A stretch of DNA of 64,000 nucleotides from Treponema_C sp050320395. Its GTDB lineage: Bacteria; Spirochaetota; Spirochaetia; Treponematales; Treponemataceae. The translations under genes and the position numbers were made by a program. Position 1 is the stretch's first letter; every line of letters begins with the position of its first letter. The DNA lies in the NCBI RefSeq assembly GCF_050320395.1, contig NZ_CP144459.1, positions 2,604,001 to 2,668,000 on the forward strand, in the 5' to 3' direction. Shown here piece after piece: positions 25,290 to 34,752 of this stretch. The notes below the pieces were generated by a model, which was not told the DNA's origin, made no database searches, and saw only the letters and a list, made by a program, of their open reading frames with translations.

Positions 25290-26816
25290 ATGAAGTCACC
25301 GGAAGCGGTTATAGAAATAGGGTCTACCGGCATACGCCTGATGGTATGCGAGCTTACTTCTCAAGGTTCATGGGAAACCGTTGATTTTTCCGAGCAGCCC
25401 GTTTCTTTGGGACGAGACGTCTTTACAAGCGGAATAATCAGCCGGGATACGCTTTTACAGTGTTTGCATATTTTAAACCGGTTCCGCGAACAGCTTGCAG
25501 GCTGGAAAATCGCCAACGAGCATATCAGCGTTATTGCAACAAGCGCATTGCGCGAGGCGCGCAACCGCGATACCGTTGTAGACCGCATACAGGTTAAAAC
25601 GGGATTTAGCATACGCGTTGTAAACGGCATTGAAGAAAACCGCTTTATATATTTGGCGGTGCTGGAAGCTCTGCACCGGGATGCTCCGCGCATCCAAAGG
25701 CAAAACTCGGTTATTTTGGAAATCGGCGGCGGTTCTACGGAAATAATGCTCTTTGAACAGGGAAAGATGGCCGCCGTACACAGTTTGAGACTGGGAACGG
25801 TTATCATAGAGCAGTATGCAAAGTCCATGATGGGCTCTCGTCACGATGCGCGCCGCTTTTTGGAAGATTTTATAAAAAATGCCGGAGTAAATCTTAATAC
25901 CGAGGCTAACTTACAAAAAATCCGCCAATTTATTACGGTCGGAAGCGAAATGCAAATTGCCGCCCGCGAAGCCGGCAAAAAAATCGGTAAACGGATCCGC
26001 TCCATAGACAGGGAGCGTTTTTCCGCCTTTGTCGATGAAGTGCAGCAATATTCCGCAGATGAATGTATGGCCCGTTTTAAAATCGGCTATACGGAAGCAC
26101 GGGCCCTGCCGGTAGGTTTGTTAAGCTATAAACTGTTTATAGAACTGACATCTGCAAAAAAAATAATCGTGTCGGATACAAGTATACGTGAAGGCTTGCT
26201 GCTGAGTAAGCTGCCCGGCCAAAGCAGTTTGCAGGAAGACTTTATATCGCAGATTATCGCGTCGGCCCTGAATATCGGCAAAAAATACCGTATAGACGAA
26301 AATCATGCACAATACGTACGAAAAATGGCCCTTCTTATATACGACAAAATGGAATCCGAATTGGGCTTGGACAAAGAAGCGCGCGTTTTGCTTGAAGTCG
26401 CTTCGATTTTGCACGATGTAGGTATGTTTATACGGGGAAGCGACCATCAACTGCACAGCCAATACATTATATCGCATTCGGATATTTTCGGTTTGACAAA
26501 GGACCGAATTCAGGTCGTTGCCCTTGTCGCCCGGTACCACAACGGTCCCCTGCGCCGTCTTTCGGAGGAAGCCTTTGTAACGCTGCCGCGCAGCGACCGT
26601 ACCCTTGTATTAAAGCTTGCCGCCATTTTACGCATTGCCGACGCCCTGGACAGAAGCCATTCCCAGCATATAACGGATATCCGTATTATCTTAAAAGAAG
26701 ATTCCCTTATTATTAAAATACCGCGCTCCTACAATATGAACCTTGAAAAAACCGCCCTTGCCGAAAAAGCCGATTTATTCGAGTCCGTATTCGGCTACAA
26801 TGTCCGTATCGCCTGA
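25290..26816 (+). CDS. ppx: exopolyphosphatase / pppGpp phosphohydrolase with HD domain
   Basis: 508 residues. Two ASKHA-fold domains: IEIGSTGIRLMVCEL at the N-terminus (phosphate loop), VIATSALREARN, and VILEIGGGSTEIMLF around 145 make the Ppx/GppA active site. The C-terminal part (about 310-508) is an HD-type helical domain with ASILHDVGMFIRGSDHQLHS and KLAAILRIADALDRSH. The protein degrades polyphosphate or pppGpp in the cytoplasm. It starts 12 bp after the glycoside hydrolase, so both are in one operon. Confidence 0.9.
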   Translation: MKSPEAVIEIGSTGIRLMVCELTSQGSWETVDFSEQPVSLGRDVFTSGIISRDTLLQCLHILNRFREQLAGWKIANEHISVIATSALREARNRDTVVDRIQVKTGFSIRVVNGIEENRFIYLAVLEALHRDAPRIQRQNSVILEIGGGSTEIMLFEQGKMAAVHSLRLGTVIIEQYAKSMMGSRHDARRFLEDFIKNAGVNLNTEANLQKIRQFITVGSEMQIAAREAGKKIGKRIRSIDRERFSAFVDEVQQYSADECMARFKIGYTEARALPVGLLSYKLFIELTSAKKIIVSDTSIREGLLLSKLPGQSSLQEDFISQIIASALNIGKKYRIDENHAQYVRKMALLIYDKMESELGLDKEARVLLEVASILHDVGMFIRGSDHQLHSQYIISHSDIFGLTKDRIQVVALVARYHNGPLRRLSEEAFVTLPRSDRTLVLKLAAILRIADALDRSHSQHITDIRIILKEDSLIIKIPRSYNMNLEKTALAEKADLFESVFGYNVRIA

Positions 26817-26923
26817 TGACACCTTAAGTGTTGTTTTGTTTATATTTTTATTGCGGAATCCGAAAAGTTATTATATACTATTTTATAGGATATCCCGTAA
26901 AAAGGAGGCTTAACGGCACAGCT

Positions 26924-29023
26924 ATGAAAAAGCAGAAAATCTTTTCGATTCGTAAAAAGCTGGTTATTATCTTCGGATTGTTGCTTTTAATTGCACTCGG
27001 TATTCAGGGCTTGATTGCCGGAAAAATTGCCAAAAAAGCTATTCTGGAAAAGGTCGAAACGCATCTTATCGATAAGGCAGCCGATACCGCCGAAATTATC
27101 GATGCAAAGGTGATTATGTTTTTACAGTTTTTGGAAGGGCTTTCCCGTATGCCGATATTACGCGATGATTCATATACCTACGCACAAAAAATAAAAGAAC
27201 TGAAAAAAGAAATATGACGTAATGAAAGAATCGTCGATTTATTTATAATCGATTTGAAAGGTAATTTTTATTCCGAAGACGGAACAAGCGTTCAGGTAAG
27301 CGATAGGCCCTATTTTCAAGCTGCGGTATCGGGTAAGAATTTCGTTTCGGAGCCTTATATTGAACGGGTAAACGGAACGCTCGTAAACACCCTTGCCGTT
27401 CCGATTTACGGAAATTCGAATACCGTTATCGGCGTTTTATGTGTGGATACCGGCGGAACAAAACTGTCTGAAGACATAGACGATATTAAGGTCGGGCAAA
27501 CGGGATATTGCTTTATTTTGGGCTTAACGGGGACTGCGGTTGCCCATAAAAACACGGAGCTTGTTATCAAGCAGGATAATTTTCAGGAAAACGCAAAAAC
27601 GAATCCCGCCCTTGAATCCATTGCGAATTTTGCAAAAACAAGTATGCAGGAAGAACACCCTTCCGTAGGTTATTATACGTTTAACGGCGCGGGAAACATA
27701 GGGTCTCATGCAACTTTAAAGACAACCGGCTGGAAGGTTATAGTAAGGGCGCCGGTAGATGAGTTTTTGGGAACGGTTAAGATTCTTCGATACTCTATGA
27801 TAGCTTTGGGAGTCGTTTTGTTGATTTTGAGTGTCGTTGTTGTGTATCTTATCGCCCATGCGATGGTAAAGCCGCTTAAAACCGTTGTAAATGCGCTTGC
27901 GGACATTGCTCAGGGCGAGGGCGATTTAACGGTAAGGCTTCCTCTTATCGGCAACGATGAAGTTACCGAGTTGTCGAAGTTCTTTAATCAAACGATTATA
28001 AAAATCGCCTCTCTTATACGGTCGGTGGGAACAAATACCGAAAATATGCAAAATGTCGGTAACGAGCTTGCAAGCAATATGACCGAAACGGCAAGCGCCG
28101 TACATGAAATAAGTTCAAATATAGACGGCGTAAAACAGCAGGCTTTAACCCAAGCGGCCAGCGTTACCGAAACGGCGTCAACTATCGAAGAAATCATTCA
28201 TACAATCGAGCACCTTAACGGCAGCATCGAAGCTCAGGCGGCAAGCGTTGCCGAATCATCCGCAGCGATAGAGCAGATGGTGGCAAATATCGAGTCGATT
28301 ACGCATACGCTTGAAAAAACCGATGATGTAATAAAAAATCTTGCATCGGCAACTTCGGACGGAAAAGAAACCCTTCTCGGTTCAAGCGGCATTACCCAAA
28401 CGATTGCCGAAGAATCGGGCAGTTTGATGGAAGCTTCGAGCGTTATTCAGCATATTGCAAGTCAGACAAACCTTCTTGCCATGAATGCGGCAATAGAGGC
28501 CGCCCATGCCGGAGAGGCCGGTAAGGGCTTTGCCGTTGTTGCGGATGAAATAAGAAAACTTGCCGAAGAATCGAGTTCTCAGGGAAAAGCCATTACGGCA
28601 ACGCTTAAAAATCTGAGCGGAGAAATTGAAGAGTTGTCGACTTCGGCAAAAACCGTTGAAGAAAAATTCAATATTATCTTTACGCTGTCCGAACAGGTTA
28701 AAACAATGAGTACCCGCTTAACCGAAGCGATGCGCGAACAGGGCAATGCGAGTAAAGAAGTTCTTGCCGCCATTCGGGATATAAACGCCGTAACGGTTCA
28801 GGTGAACGAAGGTTCTTCGGAGATGCTCAGGGGAAGTAAACAAATGGCCGATGAAATGAATAAATTGGATAGCTTAACCCGCATTATTTCCGAAAGTATG
28901 AACGAAATGGCTGCGGGGGCGACCCAAATCAATAATGCCGTACAGGACGTAAACGACATTACGCAAAAAAACAGGCAAAGTATTTCCCGTTTGGCGGATG
29001 AGGTGAAACGGTTTAAAGTGTAG
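26924..29023 (+). pseudogene. methyl-accepting chemotaxis protein interrupted by one in-frame TGA
   Basis: The frame 26924-29023 codes a full receptor of 699 codons except for a single TGA at 27215-27217 after ...KIKELKKEI. Both sides are in the same frame and belong to one protein. Order: membrane helix (about 12-30), extracytoplasmic Cache domain (about 35-275) containing the TGA, second membrane helix, HAMP (about 305-360), then the signalling domain with NLLAMNAAIEAAHAGEAGKG and ADEIRKLAEESS. A restart at the TTG of 27254 would lack the first membrane helix. AAGGAGG at 26902-26908 is 15 nt from the ATG. The TGA is followed by C, a leaky context; nonsense mutation or sequencing error are the alternatives. 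Confidence 0.8.
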
Positions 29024-29046
29024 GAAGGCGTTTAAGCCTCTTTTGT

Positions 29047-29517
29047 ATGAAACATCCTTTTGCCCCCGTTTTTGACAAACACTCACGTTTGCTTGTTTTG
29101 GGAAGTTTCCCTTCTCCCCGTTCACGTGAAAACGGCTTTTACTACGGACATCCTCAAAACCGGTTTTGGCCGGTTTTGGCGGCGGTTTTCGGCGAACGGC
29201 TTCCCGCCACAAACGAAGAAAAACGCTCTTTTGTACTCAAGCACGGGATTGCCCTTTGGGATGTACTGGAATCCTGTTTGATTACCGGAGCCGCCGACTC
29301 TTCCATCCGCGAAGAGAGGGCGAACGATTTTACGCCGCTTATTGAAGCCGGTATACGGCGCATTTATGTAACGGGAAAAGCGGCTCATCTTTTGTATAAC
29401 AAACACTGTCTTGCCCTCACGGGAATTGAAGCACTATATCTTCCTTCCACCAGTTCCGCAAACCGCGCGCATTGGCCGCTTGAAAAACTCATAGAAGCCT
29501 ATTCGGTACTCCGATAA
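29047..29517 (+). CDS. DNA-deoxyinosine glycosylase (uracil-DNA glycosylase superfamily)
   Basis: 156 residues. It shows the hypoxanthine-DNA glycosylase pattern: RLLVLGSFPSPRSRENGFYYGHPQNRFWPVL in the N-terminal third (here in two pieces: LGSFPSPRSRENGFYYG and HPQNRFWPVL), GIALWDVLESC, and LPSTSSANRAHW at the C-terminus, which is the base-recognition loop. It should remove hypoxanthine from DNA and start base excision repair. The ATG has no clear SD. It follows the MCP by 23 bp. Confidence 0.85.
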   Translation: MKHPFAPVFDKHSRLLVLGSFPSPRSRENGFYYGHPQNRFWPVLAAVFGERLPATNEEKRSFVLKHGIALWDVLESCLITGAADSSIREERANDFTPLIEAGIRRIYVTGKAAHLLYNKHCLALTGIEALYLPSTSSANRAHWPLEKLIEAYSVLR

Positions 29518-29534
29518 AAAAGTGTTCAAACCTC

Positions 29535-29579
29535 TTGACAAAATTAAATATATAATCATATAATCATATTAACATATGA
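29535..29579 (+). promoter_or_regulatory. ArsR promoter with palindromic operator
   Basis: TTGACA (29535-29540), 18 bp, TATAAT (29559-29564). A perfect inverted repeat TCATAT-TAAC-ATATGA (29564-29579) starts at the last base of the -10 and covers the predicted start site. ArsR/SmtB repressors bind such AT-rich palindromes, so autoregulation is likely. Confidence 0.65.
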
Positions 29580-29607
29580 ATAATCAATCATACGTTAAAG
29601 GGCGGAT

Positions 29608-29907
29608 ATGAACACGAAAAATATGTTTGACGACGAAAAACTCTACGACTTGGCGGATTTGTTCAGAATATTCGGCGACACAACACGGATTAAAATTTTG
29701 TACACACTGCGCAATCGGGAACTGTGTGTAAACGATTTGGCTCAAAGCCTCAATATGACCCAGTCGGCGGTTTCCCATCAGTTAAAAATTTTGCGCCAAA
29801 GCAAACTGGTACGCAACAGACGCGAGGGAAAATCTCTTTTTTATTCTTTGAACGATCATCACGTTGTTACGATTATCGATCAGGGTATGGAACATATTTG
29901 CGAATAG
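29608..29907 (+). CDS. ArsR/SmtB-family metal-responsive repressor
   Basis: 99 residues, a single winged helix: LADLFRIFGDTTRIKILYTL, then ELCVNDLAQSLNMTQSAVSH with the recognition helix, then LRQSKLVRNRREGKSLFYSL and an acidic/His end (NDHHVV...MEHICE). The ELCV cysteine (about residue 35) and the C-terminal D/H/E residues correspond to the CadC/SmtB alpha3N-alpha5 metal sites. It would leave DNA when Zn, Cd or Pb binds. It is transcribed with the P-type ATPase 48 bp downstream and probably represses both. Confidence 0.88.
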   Translation: MNTKNMFDDEKLYDLADLFRIFGDTTRIKILYTLRNRELCVNDLAQSLNMTQSAVSHQLKILRQSKLVRNRREGKSLFYSLNDHHVVTIIDQGMEHICE

Positions 29908-29914
29908 AAACGGA

Positions 29915-29944
29915 AATGCCGCCCGGTTTTTGACGGTATTTTTT
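29915..29944 (+). terminator. intergenic hairpin between arsR-like gene and ATPase
   Basis: AATGCCG (29915-29921) pairs with CGGTATT (29934-29940), one G-T pair included, and runs into further T residues right before the SD of the ATPase. It may attenuate read-through. Confidence 0.4.
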
Positions 29945-29955
29945 AGGAGGAACCG

Positions 29956-32055
29956 ATGAAAGAGCTGCATAAAAACCATCACGAATATCACTGCGGACAT
30001 ATGGACGAGCACAGCCATGAACACTGTCATGAGCATGAATGTCATAAGCATGAGCATTGCCATGTACATGAATGCCATGAAGAAGCACAGGGCTGCGGAT
30101 GCGGATGCTCACATCCGCACAGTGACAGTTCTCACATGATTATACGCATTGTTTTAACCCTTGTAAGTTTTGCCGCAATCCGCGTACTTGAATACTTCGG
30201 GCCGCTTGCCTTTATCCGCGATTTCAGACTTGCCGCAGCCTTAGTCTATGCAATTCCCTATCTTATCATAGGATATGATATTTTATGGATTGCTTTAAAA
30301 AATATTGTGCGCGGCGATTTTTTTGATGAAAATTTTTTAATGTCCGTTGCGACAATCGGCGCAATGATATTGGGCGAATATATTGAAGCGGCGGCTGTTA
30401 TGCTTTTTTACCAAGTCGGAGAAGCTTTGCAGAGTTATGCCGTCAGCCGCTCAAAAAAATCGATTACCGCCCTCATGGATATACGGCCCGACTATGCAAA
30501 CATTGAAAAAGACGGAGAGCTTATACAAATCGACCCCGCCGCTTTAAAAGCCGGAGATATTATCGTCGTAAAACCCGGCGAAAAAATCCCGCTGGACGGC
30601 ATCATCATTGAAGGAGAAAGCAGTTTGAATACGGCCGCTTTAACCGGCGAATCTCTTCCCCGCGACGTGTACACCGCCGATGCGGTATTGAGCGGCAGCG
30701 TCAATTTGCGAGGTCTTTTAAAAATCAGGGTTACAAAGGAATTCGGGGAATCGACCGTTTCCAAAATCCTTGAGATGGTTGAACACGCGGCCGAAAAAAA
30801 GGCAAAAACCGAAACCTTTATTACCCGCTTTGCCCGCATCTATACGCCCATTGTCGTATTCAGCGCTCTTTTGCTTGCAGTCCTGCCTCCGCTTCTTTTT
30901 GCAGGCGATTGGGCGATGTGGGTTCGGCGCGCCCTTATCTTTTTGGTTATATCCTGTCCCTGCGCCCTTGTTATATCGGTTCCGCTCGGCTTTTTTGCCG
31001 GTATCGGCTGTGCGTCCAAGCACGGTATTTTAATCAAGGGCGGTAACTATCTTGAAGCTTTGGCACAGATTAAAACCGCCGTTTTCGATAAAACCGGCAC
31101 TCTTACGCGCGGCGTTTTTACGGTAACCGCCGTCCACGCCGATACAATCAACGAAGAACAATTGCTTGAATTAACGGCCGTTGCCGAGCGTTATTCAAAC
31201 CATCCGATTTCCCTTTCGATAAAGGCCGAATACCGCAAGCGTACCGGAAAAAACGTCGAAAGCGGGGAATTTGAAAAACGGGTAACGAATGTAAACGAAA
31301 TTGCAGGCAGAGGCATAAGCGCCGTTGTGGACGGGAAAAAGATTTACGCCGGAAACAGCCGTTTTATGGACGAAATAAACGTAAAATGGCGTAATTGCAG
31401 CAAATTCGGTACAATCGTTCACACGGCGGTTGACGGCTTCTATGCCGGCCACATTGTCATTACGGATGAACCCAAGCCGAATGCCGCAGAAGCCGTACGG
31501 CAGTTAAAAAAAGCGGGCGTCGAAAAAACCGTTATGCTTACCGGCGACTCAAAGACCGCAGGCGACTACATCGCTTCCCAACTGAATGTAGACGAAGTAT
31601 ATGCCGATTTATTGCCTGCCGGTAAGGTTGAAATAGTCGAAAAGCTGCTTGCACCGCAAACAAGCGGGACGGCGGCCCCCGGCACCGTCTCAAACGGCAC
31701 AACCGAACAAGGTGCTCTCGCCTTTGTCGGAGACGGCATAAACGATGCACCCGTTCTTGCCCTTGCCGACATAGGAATCGCTATGGGTGCAATGGGAAGC
31801 GATGCGGCAATAGAAGCCGCCGATGTGGTACTTATGGACGACGATCCTGCAAAGCTGCCTTTAAGTATGCGCATCGCTCGGCGCAGCATCGGAATTATCC
31901 GTCAAAACATAGTCTTTGCCTTAGGTATAAAAATAGCCGTTATGGTTCTCGGCGCCTTCGGTATTGCAAATATGTGGACGGCGGTCTTTGCCGATACGGG
32001 AGTTGCCCTTCTTGCGGTATTGAATTCAATGCGCGCTTTAAAGATACGGTCTTGA
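29956..32055 (+). CDS. P1B-type Zn/Cd/Pb-exporting ATPase with His/Cys-rich N-terminus
   Basis: 699 residues. In place of a CxxC heavy-metal domain the first 60 residues are a metal-binding tail in which about 27 residues are His or Cys. Then come the membrane helices of a P1B ATPase, TGES (230-233), the CPC motif in SCPCALVISVP (334-336), phosphorylation site DKTGTLT (Asp378) and GDGINDAPVLALADIG. The ion path with CPC and the ArsR neighbour point to export of Zn2+, Cd2+ or Pb2+; Cu or Co is less likely. SD TAGGAGGAACCG. Co-transcribed with the repressor. Confidence 0.92.
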   Translation: MKELHKNHHEYHCGHMDEHSHEHCHEHECHKHEHCHVHECHEEAQGCGCGCSHPHSDSSHMIIRIVLTLVSFAAIRVLEYFGPLAFIRDFRLAAALVYAIPYLIIGYDILWIALKNIVRGDFFDENFLMSVATIGAMILGEYIEAAAVMLFYQVGEALQSYAVSRSKKSITALMDIRPDYANIEKDGELIQIDPAALKAGDIIVVKPGEKIPLDGIIIEGESSLNTAALTGESLPRDVYTADAVLSGSVNLRGLLKIRVTKEFGESTVSKILEMVEHAAEKKAKTETFITRFARIYTPIVVFSALLLAVLPPLLFAGDWAMWVRRALIFLVISCPCALVISVPLGFFAGIGCASKHGILIKGGNYLEALAQIKTAVFDKTGTLTRGVFTVTAVHADTINEEQLLELTAVAERYSNHPISLSIKAEYRKRTGKNVESGEFEKRVTNVNEIAGRGISAVVDGKKIYAGNSRFMDEINVKWRNCSKFGTIVHTAVDGFYAGHIVITDEPKPNAAEAVRQLKKAGVEKTVMLTGDSKTAGDYIASQLNVDEVYADLLPAGKVEIVEKLLAPQTSGTAAPGTVSNGTTEQGALAFVGDGINDAPVLALADIGIAMGAMGSDAAIEAADVVLMDDDPAKLPLSMRIARRSIGIIRQNIVFALGIKIAVMVLGAFGIANMWTAVFADTGVALLAVLNSMRALKIRS

Positions 32056-32079
32056 CAAAAGGCGAAAGTGCGCGATAAT
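32052..32079 (+). promoter_or_regulatory. leaderless-type promoter of the lipoprotein gene
   Basis: TTGACA (32052-32057) begins within the stop region of the ATPase gene; 16 bp later GATAAT (32074-32079); seven nt separate it from the ATG at 32087. No SD. Confidence 0.55.
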
Positions 32080-32086
32080 AAAACTT

Positions 32087-32431
32087 ATGACAGACAAGAA
32101 AAACTGTTTTGCTGGGCAAAACATAAAAAAACGCGCTTTCGGTAAAATGCTTTTTCTTTGTGCTGCTTTGTTTCTTACCGTTGTTGTTTTCACACAGTGC
32201 GATTGGCGGGATCAGGCTGAATTTGTAAATGTCCGTGTATACAACAGAACAGGAGAAGACCTCGATGTTGTAACCGGCTTAGTTTTCTTCTCCATAATTC
32301 GCGCCGGTACCGATAGAACCGTACGGATTATAAAAGACAGACCCGTTTCCGCAATCGGTAAAACATCCGGAAAAATATATGCGACACGTATATTTTATTA
32401 CGATAACGCACCATGGACCGTTAATCCGTAA
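32087..32431 (+). CDS. small putative lipoprotein
   Basis: 114 residues. A charged start of 20 residues, a hydrophobic stretch and VVVFTQC give a lipobox with Cys38. The mature part of about 75 residues seems to be beta-rich (VNVRVYNRTGEDL, then YATRIFYYDNAPW) and contains no motif I recognise. The gene has its own promoter seven nt upstream. It lies convergent to birA with 8 bp between the stops. Confidence 0.6.
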   Translation: MTDKKNCFAGQNIKKRAFGKMLFLCAALFLTVVVFTQCDWRDQAEFVNVRVYNRTGEDLDVVTGLVFFSIIRAGTDRTVRIIKDRPVSAIGKTSGKIYATRIFYYDNAPWTVNP

Positions 32432-32439
32432 TTCAGCCC

Positions 32440-33318
32440 TTATAGGCGAAGACTGATTTCTCCGGAAATAAGTTCCCGCAGCCCGCCGGACGCATCGCGG
32501 ACAATCAAATGCCCCTCGCCGCTTATGTCTACGGCTTCGGCTTCATAAGTTTCGAGGGGAGAAATAACGGTAACCGTTTTTCCTAAAATAAAGGAGCGCT
32601 CCTTATATTCTTCCATAAGAAGGCGGTAATCGATTGTGCCGGAAAACGCGTCAATCATATGGGAAAGAAGCGAGGCGGTAAGAGCATCTTTATCGATAGA
32701 GCTTCCATCCGGCAAACTTCCGGCGGTACCGCGCAATTCTTCCGGAAAGCCCGAGTCCGCCTCATACAGATTTATCCCTACACCCGCAACAACCGCCGAA
32801 AGCTCCGCTTTATGTGTCCCCATAAGGCCCTCGGTTAAAATGCCGCATACTTTTTTACCGCCTACAAAAACGTCGTTTACCCACTTTATCGACGCTTCTA
32901 TACCGAGCTCATCCAAAGCACGGCATACGCAAACGGCGGCAAGGGGTGTAAAAAGGGAGGAGGGAGGCGCCTGAAGACCGCCGTCAAAAACTCCTGCCGT
33001 TTTATCGGAAGCGCAGTTACGCGGACACGGGGGAATATAAATGAGGCTTAAGTAGATACCGCTTTGTGCGGGAGAAAAAAAACTTTTACCGAGTCTGCCG
33101 CGCCCCGCACTTTGATGTTCGGCGACTAAAACGCTTCCGTGCAAAGCGGCAAAATCACAATGAACAAACTCAAATCGGCGCTTGGCTTCGGTATTGGTCG
33201 AATCTATCGTTTTAAATACTTCGATTTTTCCGCCGCAGACGGACAGGGCCCGAGGCGATAAAAAAGACTCTATGCGGCGGACCGACGATTCGGCAGCCGG
33301 TAACGGGGAAAAAATCAC
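32440..33318 (-). CDS. birA: biotin--[acetyl-CoA-carboxylase] ligase
   Basis: 292 residues, GTG start at 33318 with GGGAG six nt upstream. The catalytic domain shows FKTIDSTNTEAKRR, then VLVAEHQSAGRGRLGKSFFS (the biotinyl-AMP loop GRGRxG), GIYLSLIY, IKWVNDVFVGGKKVCGIL and VAGVGINLY. A C-terminal SH3-like domain follows. There is no N-terminal HTH, so it is a monofunctional ligase and not a repressor. It starts 15 bp after the PII-like gene. Confidence 0.93.
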   Translation of the reverse strand: MIFSPLPAAESSVRRIESFLSPRALSVCGGKIEVFKTIDSTNTEAKRRFEFVHCDFAALHGSVLVAEHQSAGRGRLGKSFFSPAQSGIYLSLIYIPPCPRNCASDKTAGVFDGGLQAPPSSLFTPLAAVCVCRALDELGIEASIKWVNDVFVGGKKVCGILTEGLMGTHKAELSAVVAGVGINLYEADSGFPEELRGTAGSLPDGSSIDKDALTASLLSHMIDAFSGTIDYRLLMEEYKERSFILGKTVTVISPLETYEAEAVDISGEGHLIVRDASGGLRELISGEISLRL

Positions 33319-33333
33319 TTAAAACTCCCGCTC

Positions 33334-33948
33334 TTATTCCTGCACGGGGGCCGTTCCCAAATGGAAAAAAGAATCGGCGGGCAGGGTACAAATCATTCCG
33401 GAACCGGGAGCGTCAAAACAGGGGAGCTTTTTTACGGCATCGCTTATATCCGAGGCGGCGGAAGTTTCGCTTGCAATCAATATTACTTCTTTTTCGGGAC
33501 TGATACGTATACCGAAAAAATCCATATCCTGCTCGGTACCGGTACCGCGCGCATCGATGATTGTTCCGCCGGGAGCTCCCGCCTTACGCGCCGCTTCCAT
33601 AACCGTCTCTCCGTATCCGGAATTGACGATAATGCACATAAGCGTATGTGCCGATTTTTTTGCCATAGTATTCTCCGCCGAAACGGTACATAAAATACCG
33701 CCGCAATCCTTATGCTGCCGGGCCTCCCGTTCGCACATGCGGCAGACGGCTTCAATCGCTTCTTCACAGGATAAAAAACCGATAACCGTTTTTCGTGTCG
33801 AACCTATTCCCAAATGCCGCAGCAGGGCCGAACTTGCCGTTCCCCTGCCTGAAAACAGTATTTGTTTACCGCATACGGTTTTTCCGACCGTTTCGGTAAA
33901 TAAGTCGGTGTACCGGTCGGGAATAACGGCAAGGGCAAGCTTTTTCAT
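33334..33948 (-). CDS. PII-like regulatory protein (probably tandem)
   Basis: 204 residues from the ATG at 33948 (MKKLALAVIP); an upstream ATG at 33987 would overlap mtnN. The C-terminal half matches the PII/GlnB ferredoxin-like fold: HTLMCIIVNSGYGETVMEAA, then KAGAPGGTIIDARGTG with the T-loop position, then EKEVILIAS and a final strand. The N-terminal half may be a diverged second copy. Proteins of this design occur in clostridia and treponemes beside transporters. Ligand and partner are unknown here. It lies between mtnN and birA in one operon. Confidence 0.55.
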   Translation of the reverse strand: MKKLALAVIPDRYTDLFTETVGKTVCGKQILFSGRGTASSALLRHLGIGSTRKTVIGFLSCEEAIEAVCRMCEREARQHKDCGGILCTVSAENTMAKKSAHTLMCIIVNSGYGETVMEAARKAGAPGGTIIDARGTGTEQDMDFFGIRISPEKEVILIASETSAASDISDAVKKLPCFDAPGSGMICTLPADSFFHLGTAPVQE

Positions 33949-33961
33949 TTTCACCCGCATT

Positions 33962-34648
33962 TTACAACAAGCCGAACATCTGTGCAACCAAGCCGGAGCT
34001 TATGAGTGCGGCTTTTTTTTCTTCATAAACTTCATCCGTGTTTTCGGCCAGGTCCGAAATCGAACGGATAATCACAAAGGGTGTTTTATTCAAGGTACAT
34101 ACCTGAGCAACTGCGGCCCCCTCCATTTCAACACAGGCCGGATTGCACAATTCTTTTATACGCGCTTTGCGCTCGGCCGAATTGACAAACACATCGCCGG
34201 ATGCAACCCGTCCTTCAATCAGGGAAAATGAAAATCCGCATTTTTCCCATGCCTTTTTTGTGATGCCGATAAGAAAGGGATCGGCGTTAAAGCCGACCGT
34301 TCCCATTCCCGGAATTTCGCAGGGCTTATATCCGAATCCCGTCGCATCTGCATCGTGGTGAACGGCATCCGTAGAAACAACGGTATCGAAAACGTGCATA
34401 CCTTCGGCCAAGCCTCCGGCAACCCCCGTATTGATAACATGCGTAACCGAAAAACAGTTTATAAGCAAGGCGGTACACATGGCCGCATTGACCTTCCCTA
34501 CGCCGCATTGAACAACAACCGCAGGAACATTGTTAATCGTGCCCTCGTAAAAAGTAAGACCGCTTTTTTCGCAGCTATGAATATCTACAAGCTTTTCTTT
34601 TAAACACTCAACTTCGACGCTCATAGCGCCTATAACACCTATTTTCAT
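33962..34648 (-). CDS. mtnN: 5'-methylthioadenosine/S-adenosylhomocysteine nucleosidase
   Basis: 228 residues. Pfs/MTAN: IGVIGAMSVEVECLKEKL at the N-terminus, TGVAGGLAEG, VASGDVFV and CVEMEGAAVAQVC with the ribose-binding Glu, then IIRSISDLA with the catalytic Asp. The enzyme cleaves adenine from MTA, SAH and 5'-deoxyadenosine, feeding methionine salvage and AI-2 synthesis. SD AAAGGCGG. First gene of mtnN - PII-like - birA. Confidence 0.95.
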   Translation of the reverse strand: MKIGVIGAMSVEVECLKEKLVDIHSCEKSGLTFYEGTINNVPAVVVQCGVGKVNAAMCTALLINCFSVTHVINTGVAGGLAEGMHVFDTVVSTDAVHHDADATGFGYKPCEIPGMGTVGFNADPFLIGITKKAWEKCGFSFSLIEGRVASGDVFVNSAERKARIKELCNPACVEMEGAAVAQVCTLNKTPFVIIRSISDLAENTDEVYEEKKAALISSGLVAQMFGLL

Positions 34649-34717
34649 TGTACAACCGCCTTTTTCAACTGCTTTGCAAAATAATACAAAAAAACGTAAA
34701 AAAACGCAGAAAATGTA

Positions 34718-34746
34718 TTGACATTTTTTTGCATTTACCGTATATT
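34718..34746 (+). promoter_or_regulatory. near-consensus promoter without a following gene
   Basis: TTGACA (34718-34723), exactly 17 bp, TATATT (34741-34746). The only thing downstream on this strand is a 13-bp hairpin with a T tract, so it should drive a short RNA. Confidence 0.6.
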
Positions 34747-34752
34747 AACATC

